Positions 44,025-45,866 of a stretch of 45,866 bases of DNA are shown in pieces. Each line of letters opens with the position of its first letter. The first letter of the stretch is position 1. Source of the DNA: Methanolinea sp. (lineage in GTDB: Archaea; Halobacteriota; Methanomicrobia; Methanomicrobiales; Methanospirillaceae); assembly GCA_030019395.1 (NCBI GenBank), contig JASEES010000048.1, positions 1 through 45,866 of the forward strand. Direction: 5' to 3'. The notes beneath the pieces are model-generated. The model was not told where the DNA came from. It worked only from the letters and a program-made list of their open reading frames with translations, and searched no databases. The translations under genes and the position numbers were made by a program.

Positions 44025-44453
44025 ATGGTCGATAACGAGTTGATCCAGGTTTTCGAGCTGTTCGTTGCGCTGGTGGCGGCCATTGCCGCCTACTGGCAGC
44101 ACAGGCAGAAGGGCCGGGCGGTTGAGGAGCGGGAGGAGGCCGTCGTCGAGAAGACGATTGCCGAGGCGATGCAGTGTGCGGCAGAGGCGCACCGGGACGA
44201 CGTAATCGCGTACTTCGACCCGGCCGACGACTCGGTGACAACGCCTCCCGAGGCGGTCCCGGCCCGGTCCTGGAAGATGAGCGACGAGACGAAGCGGTGG
44301 GTGCTGTCCGGGCACCCGCCGGATGAACAGGCTTCCCTGCTGAAGCAGATTGCCGAGGCAGAGGAGCAGAAGAAGATGCGGTACGTCATCTCCGTGCCGC
44401 ATGCCTTTTACGAGATCGAGTACGGGCTCGTGAAGGGAGGGGGGAGGGGGTAA
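44025..44453 (+). CDS. Hypothetical membrane-anchored coiled-coil protein
   Basis: 142 residues from ATG 44,025, 9 bases after a perfect GGAGGT. The N-terminal helix (LIQVFELFVALVAAIAAYW) is followed by a charged helix (QKGRAVEEREEAVVEKTIAEAMQCAAEAHRDDVIAYFDPADD), then a second helical part (QASLLKQIAEAEEQKKMRYVISVPHAFYEIEYGLV). Last plus-strand gene of the replicon-like block. The T-rich run at 44,513-44,525 could terminate the operon. Family unknown. Confidence 0.7.
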   Translation: MVDNELIQVFELFVALVAAIAAYWQHRQKGRAVEEREEAVVEKTIAEAMQCAAEAHRDDVIAYFDPADDSVTTPPEAVPARSWKMSDETKRWVLSGHPPDEQASLLKQIAEAEEQKKMRYVISVPHAFYEIEYGLVKGGGRG

Positions 44454-44498
44454 CCTTCCAAGGAGAATCCTTCTCCATGAAATATAAATTGGATGTTT

Positions 44499-45206
44499 TC
44501 AAAATCCAGCATTATTTTTTTTTTTCATGGACTGGTAATCACAAATGGTCGAAAGGGGACACCTCTCGCAAGCAGGTTCCTGTCGTAGGCAGATTGTAGC
44601 AGCCAAGTCCAGGATGGCCCAGTTGACGTCCCTAGGAGCATCACATTGAACAATATCGAACGCAAGTTTTTGAAGATACGGGTCATGCCTTATGTCAGCC
44701 ATTTTTCTAGGCCCAAAAACCCTTTCCAAGACGCGAGCCATATTCCCATCGAGCAGTGGTTGGGGTTCACCGTGGCAAAATAGGAGGATGGCATTGGCAA
44801 TGTATTGTCCAACACCGGGCAGCGATTCAATATCGGGGCGGTTACGGGGAAACCTCCCGTTACGCTTCGCCATTTCAGTGGCAAGTGACTTGATTGACAA
44901 TGCCCGGCGGCGCCACAATCCTATCGGTTGTAAAAGGTCCTCTAGTTCTCCTAAATTTAACCTATCAAGTTTTTTCCAAGATGGGAACTCGCGTGTAAAC
45001 CTGGGAAAGAATTTAGCAACGGTCTCTGCCTTGGTCCTTTGCAAGAGTATCTCGGCAATAATGCACTGGTACCTGCTAACGGAAGGATTTCTCCAGGGAA
45101 ACTTTCTCCCGTTCGTTTTAAACCATTTTAACAAGTAGGACCTGCACTTTTTGATCTTCCAGGGAGGTGGATAACCATGCGAATTCGGAAGGGTCTTGTC
45201 CTTCAC
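44499..45206 (-). CDS. HhH-GPD DNA glycosylase of Mig/MutY type
   Basis: 235 residues. The N-terminal region FPWRNPSVSRYQCIIAEILLQRTKAETVAKFFPRF is close in pattern to the G/T-mismatch glycosylase Mig of Methanothermobacter and to MutY. The helix-hairpin-helix LPGVGQYIANAI carries Tyr135, and LLDGNMARVLERVFG carries the catalytic Asp153. The iron-sulfur loop Cys206-x6-Cys213-x2-Cys216-x5-Cys222 is complete. The MutY C-terminal adenine-recognition domain is absent. Mig repairs T opposite G arising from deaminated 5-methylcytosine and was found beside a restriction-modification system on plasmid pFV1. The same role is plausible here. Base composition is lower in GC than the plus-strand block beside it. 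Confidence 0.85.
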   Translation of the reverse strand: MKDKTLPNSHGYPPPWKIKKCRSYLLKWFKTNGRKFPWRNPSVSRYQCIIAEILLQRTKAETVAKFFPRFTREFPSWKKLDRLNLGELEDLLQPIGLWRRRALSIKSLATEMAKRNGRFPRNRPDIESLPGVGQYIANAILLFCHGEPQPLLDGNMARVLERVFGPRKMADIRHDPYLQKLAFDIVQCDAPRDVNWAILDLAATICLRQEPACERCPLSTICDYQSMKKKNNAGF

Positions 45207-45237
45207 GTGATTACTCTCCCGTTAATCTTGAATGCGA

Positions 45238-45866
45238 TTACCCGACCCTGTTGATAATTTTAACCTTGCCGTCTTGCTCCTCGGCAAGTCCCATGCGGAT
45301 CAACAGCTGAACGAGGTTGTTAATTGGTAACATCGTGGAATTATAGCCTTCAACCCTTGCTAATTCCTCCCTTGTAGCGCTTTCGAGATGCTGGAGATGG
45401 CTCCACACAAGGTACAATGGATAGTTCATCGTCCTTATGAGGGTTTGGGGATGGTGACGGTTATCGACAAATGCCTGGAAGCGTTCGAGTCCAGCGATGT
45501 CTCCTTCTCTTCCATCGCAACGGATTAATTGGACGATGTCCCTTATCCGGCTTGCATCTCTACCATTTCCATGGATGATTTTCGTGGCAAGCGAGGAAGA
45601 AATGTCTATCGGGAATTGACTCGGGTACTGGGATGATAACAACATGCCCACCCCGTATGCCCGGCATTGGAGAACGAAATCGGCCATCGATTCGTACTCG
45701 AGGACCCTAAAGGCCTCGTCGATGATGAATAATAGTCGAATCGTCCCCGAGTGGGGGATGGAGTTAAAATAGGAATGGGCCGACATCACGATAAGCTGGG
45801 CTAGTGCATTCTTAATTTCCTCGCTAGGTATCCTGCTCAAATCGATAACGAAAGACTTACCCGTCA
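45238..45866 (-). CDS. HerA/FtsK-type ATPase, C-terminal part (5' end outside window)
   Basis: The frame runs off the right edge, and the visible 209 residues start TGKSFVIDLSRIPSEEIKNALAQLIVMSAHSYF. Walker B is IRLLFIIDEAFRVLEYESMADFVLQCRAYGVGMLLSSQYPSQF with Asp-Glu, followed by sensor-like region SSLATKIIHGNGRDA. The C-terminal part ends in a winged-helix-like domain (LESATREELARVEGYNSTMLPINNLVQLLIRMGL). This is the HerA/VirB4-like DUF87 pattern of DNA translocases found in repair, conjugation and defence loci. The gene sits just upstream of the glycosylase gene on the same strand (31 bases). Confidence 0.8.
   Translation of the reverse strand, partial: TGKSFVIDLSRIPSEEIKNALAQLIVMSAHSYFNSIPHSGTIRLLFIIDEAFRVLEYESMADFVLQCRAYGVGMLLSSQYPSQFPIDISSSLATKIIHGNGRDASRIRDIVQLIRCDGREGDIAGLERFQAFVDNRHHPQTLIRTMNYPLYLVWSHLQHLESATREELARVEGYNSTMLPINNLVQLLIRMGLAEEQDGKVKIINRVG

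Noticed and set aside
41674-44402. Several long minus-strand frames (41,674-43,035; 42,206-43,438; 43,032-44,402)
   Set aside because: Pro/Arg/Gly-rich shadows of the plus-strand genes, which have strong ribosome-binding sites in series.

Overview
The window looks like a piece of a methanogenic archaeon, most likely of the order Methanomicrobiales. Evidence: methanogen-restricted families (DUF2111, DUF2551), an F420-dependent NADP oxidoreductase, the archaeal secF-secD order, an archease-RtcB pair next to an intron-bearing tRNA-Met, archaeal TATA boxes, two-subunit pyruvate carboxylase, and a PGF-CTERM-like surface protein. Core genes are GC-rich.

Layout. 1-9,040: a PAS/HAMP sensor running off the left edge, a dynamin-like GTPase overlapping a prenyltransferase-like toroid protein, enolase, two small unknown genes, then a divergent pair (lone 5TM LytS-type sensor domain and a ROK sugar kinase). 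9,850-16,030: secreted and membrane proteins around a membrane-anchored winged-helix regulator; four of their promoters carry the same upstream element, which suggests a small undescribed surface-protein regulon. 16,340-17,540: a decayed integrase/excisionase module against an intron-containing tRNA-Met. 17,620-24,890: one functional block on the minus strand: DUF2111, BirA, BioY, two ECF ATPases, ECF-T, then PycB and PycA. Biotin is imported, attached by BirA and used by pyruvate carboxylase; a perfect BirA-type operator lies at the bioY start. 24,920-28,030: RNA-ligase operon (archease, RtcB and an amidotransferase-like protein) and DUF2551 with a leaderless promoter and palindrome. 28,190-32,460: secF-secD, thioredoxin, F420-dependent NADP reductase, class II aldolase and DUF2281.

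From 32,614 the window is accessory DNA. It begins at tRNA-Ala(CGC), whose 3' end is duplicated 123 bp downstream, the footprint of an integrative element. Two IS1595-type elements bracket a very AT-rich, 5'-truncated DUF2206 membrane protein, followed by a glycosyltransferase that changes base composition abruptly in mid-gene. A GC-rich block at 37,900-44,450 with strong Shine-Dalgarno sites and overlapping small genes looks like an integrated plasmid or virus. Its 1001-residue protein joins a primase-polymerase domain, a zinc motif, an AAA+/SF3-like helicase and two C-terminal zinc modules, and its variable linker holds iteron-like repeats around an AT-rich palindrome (a candidate origin). 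The right edge has a Mig/MutY-type DNA glycosylase and the C-terminal part of a HerA/FtsK-type ATPase on the minus strand, possibly the start of a defence or restriction-modification locus.
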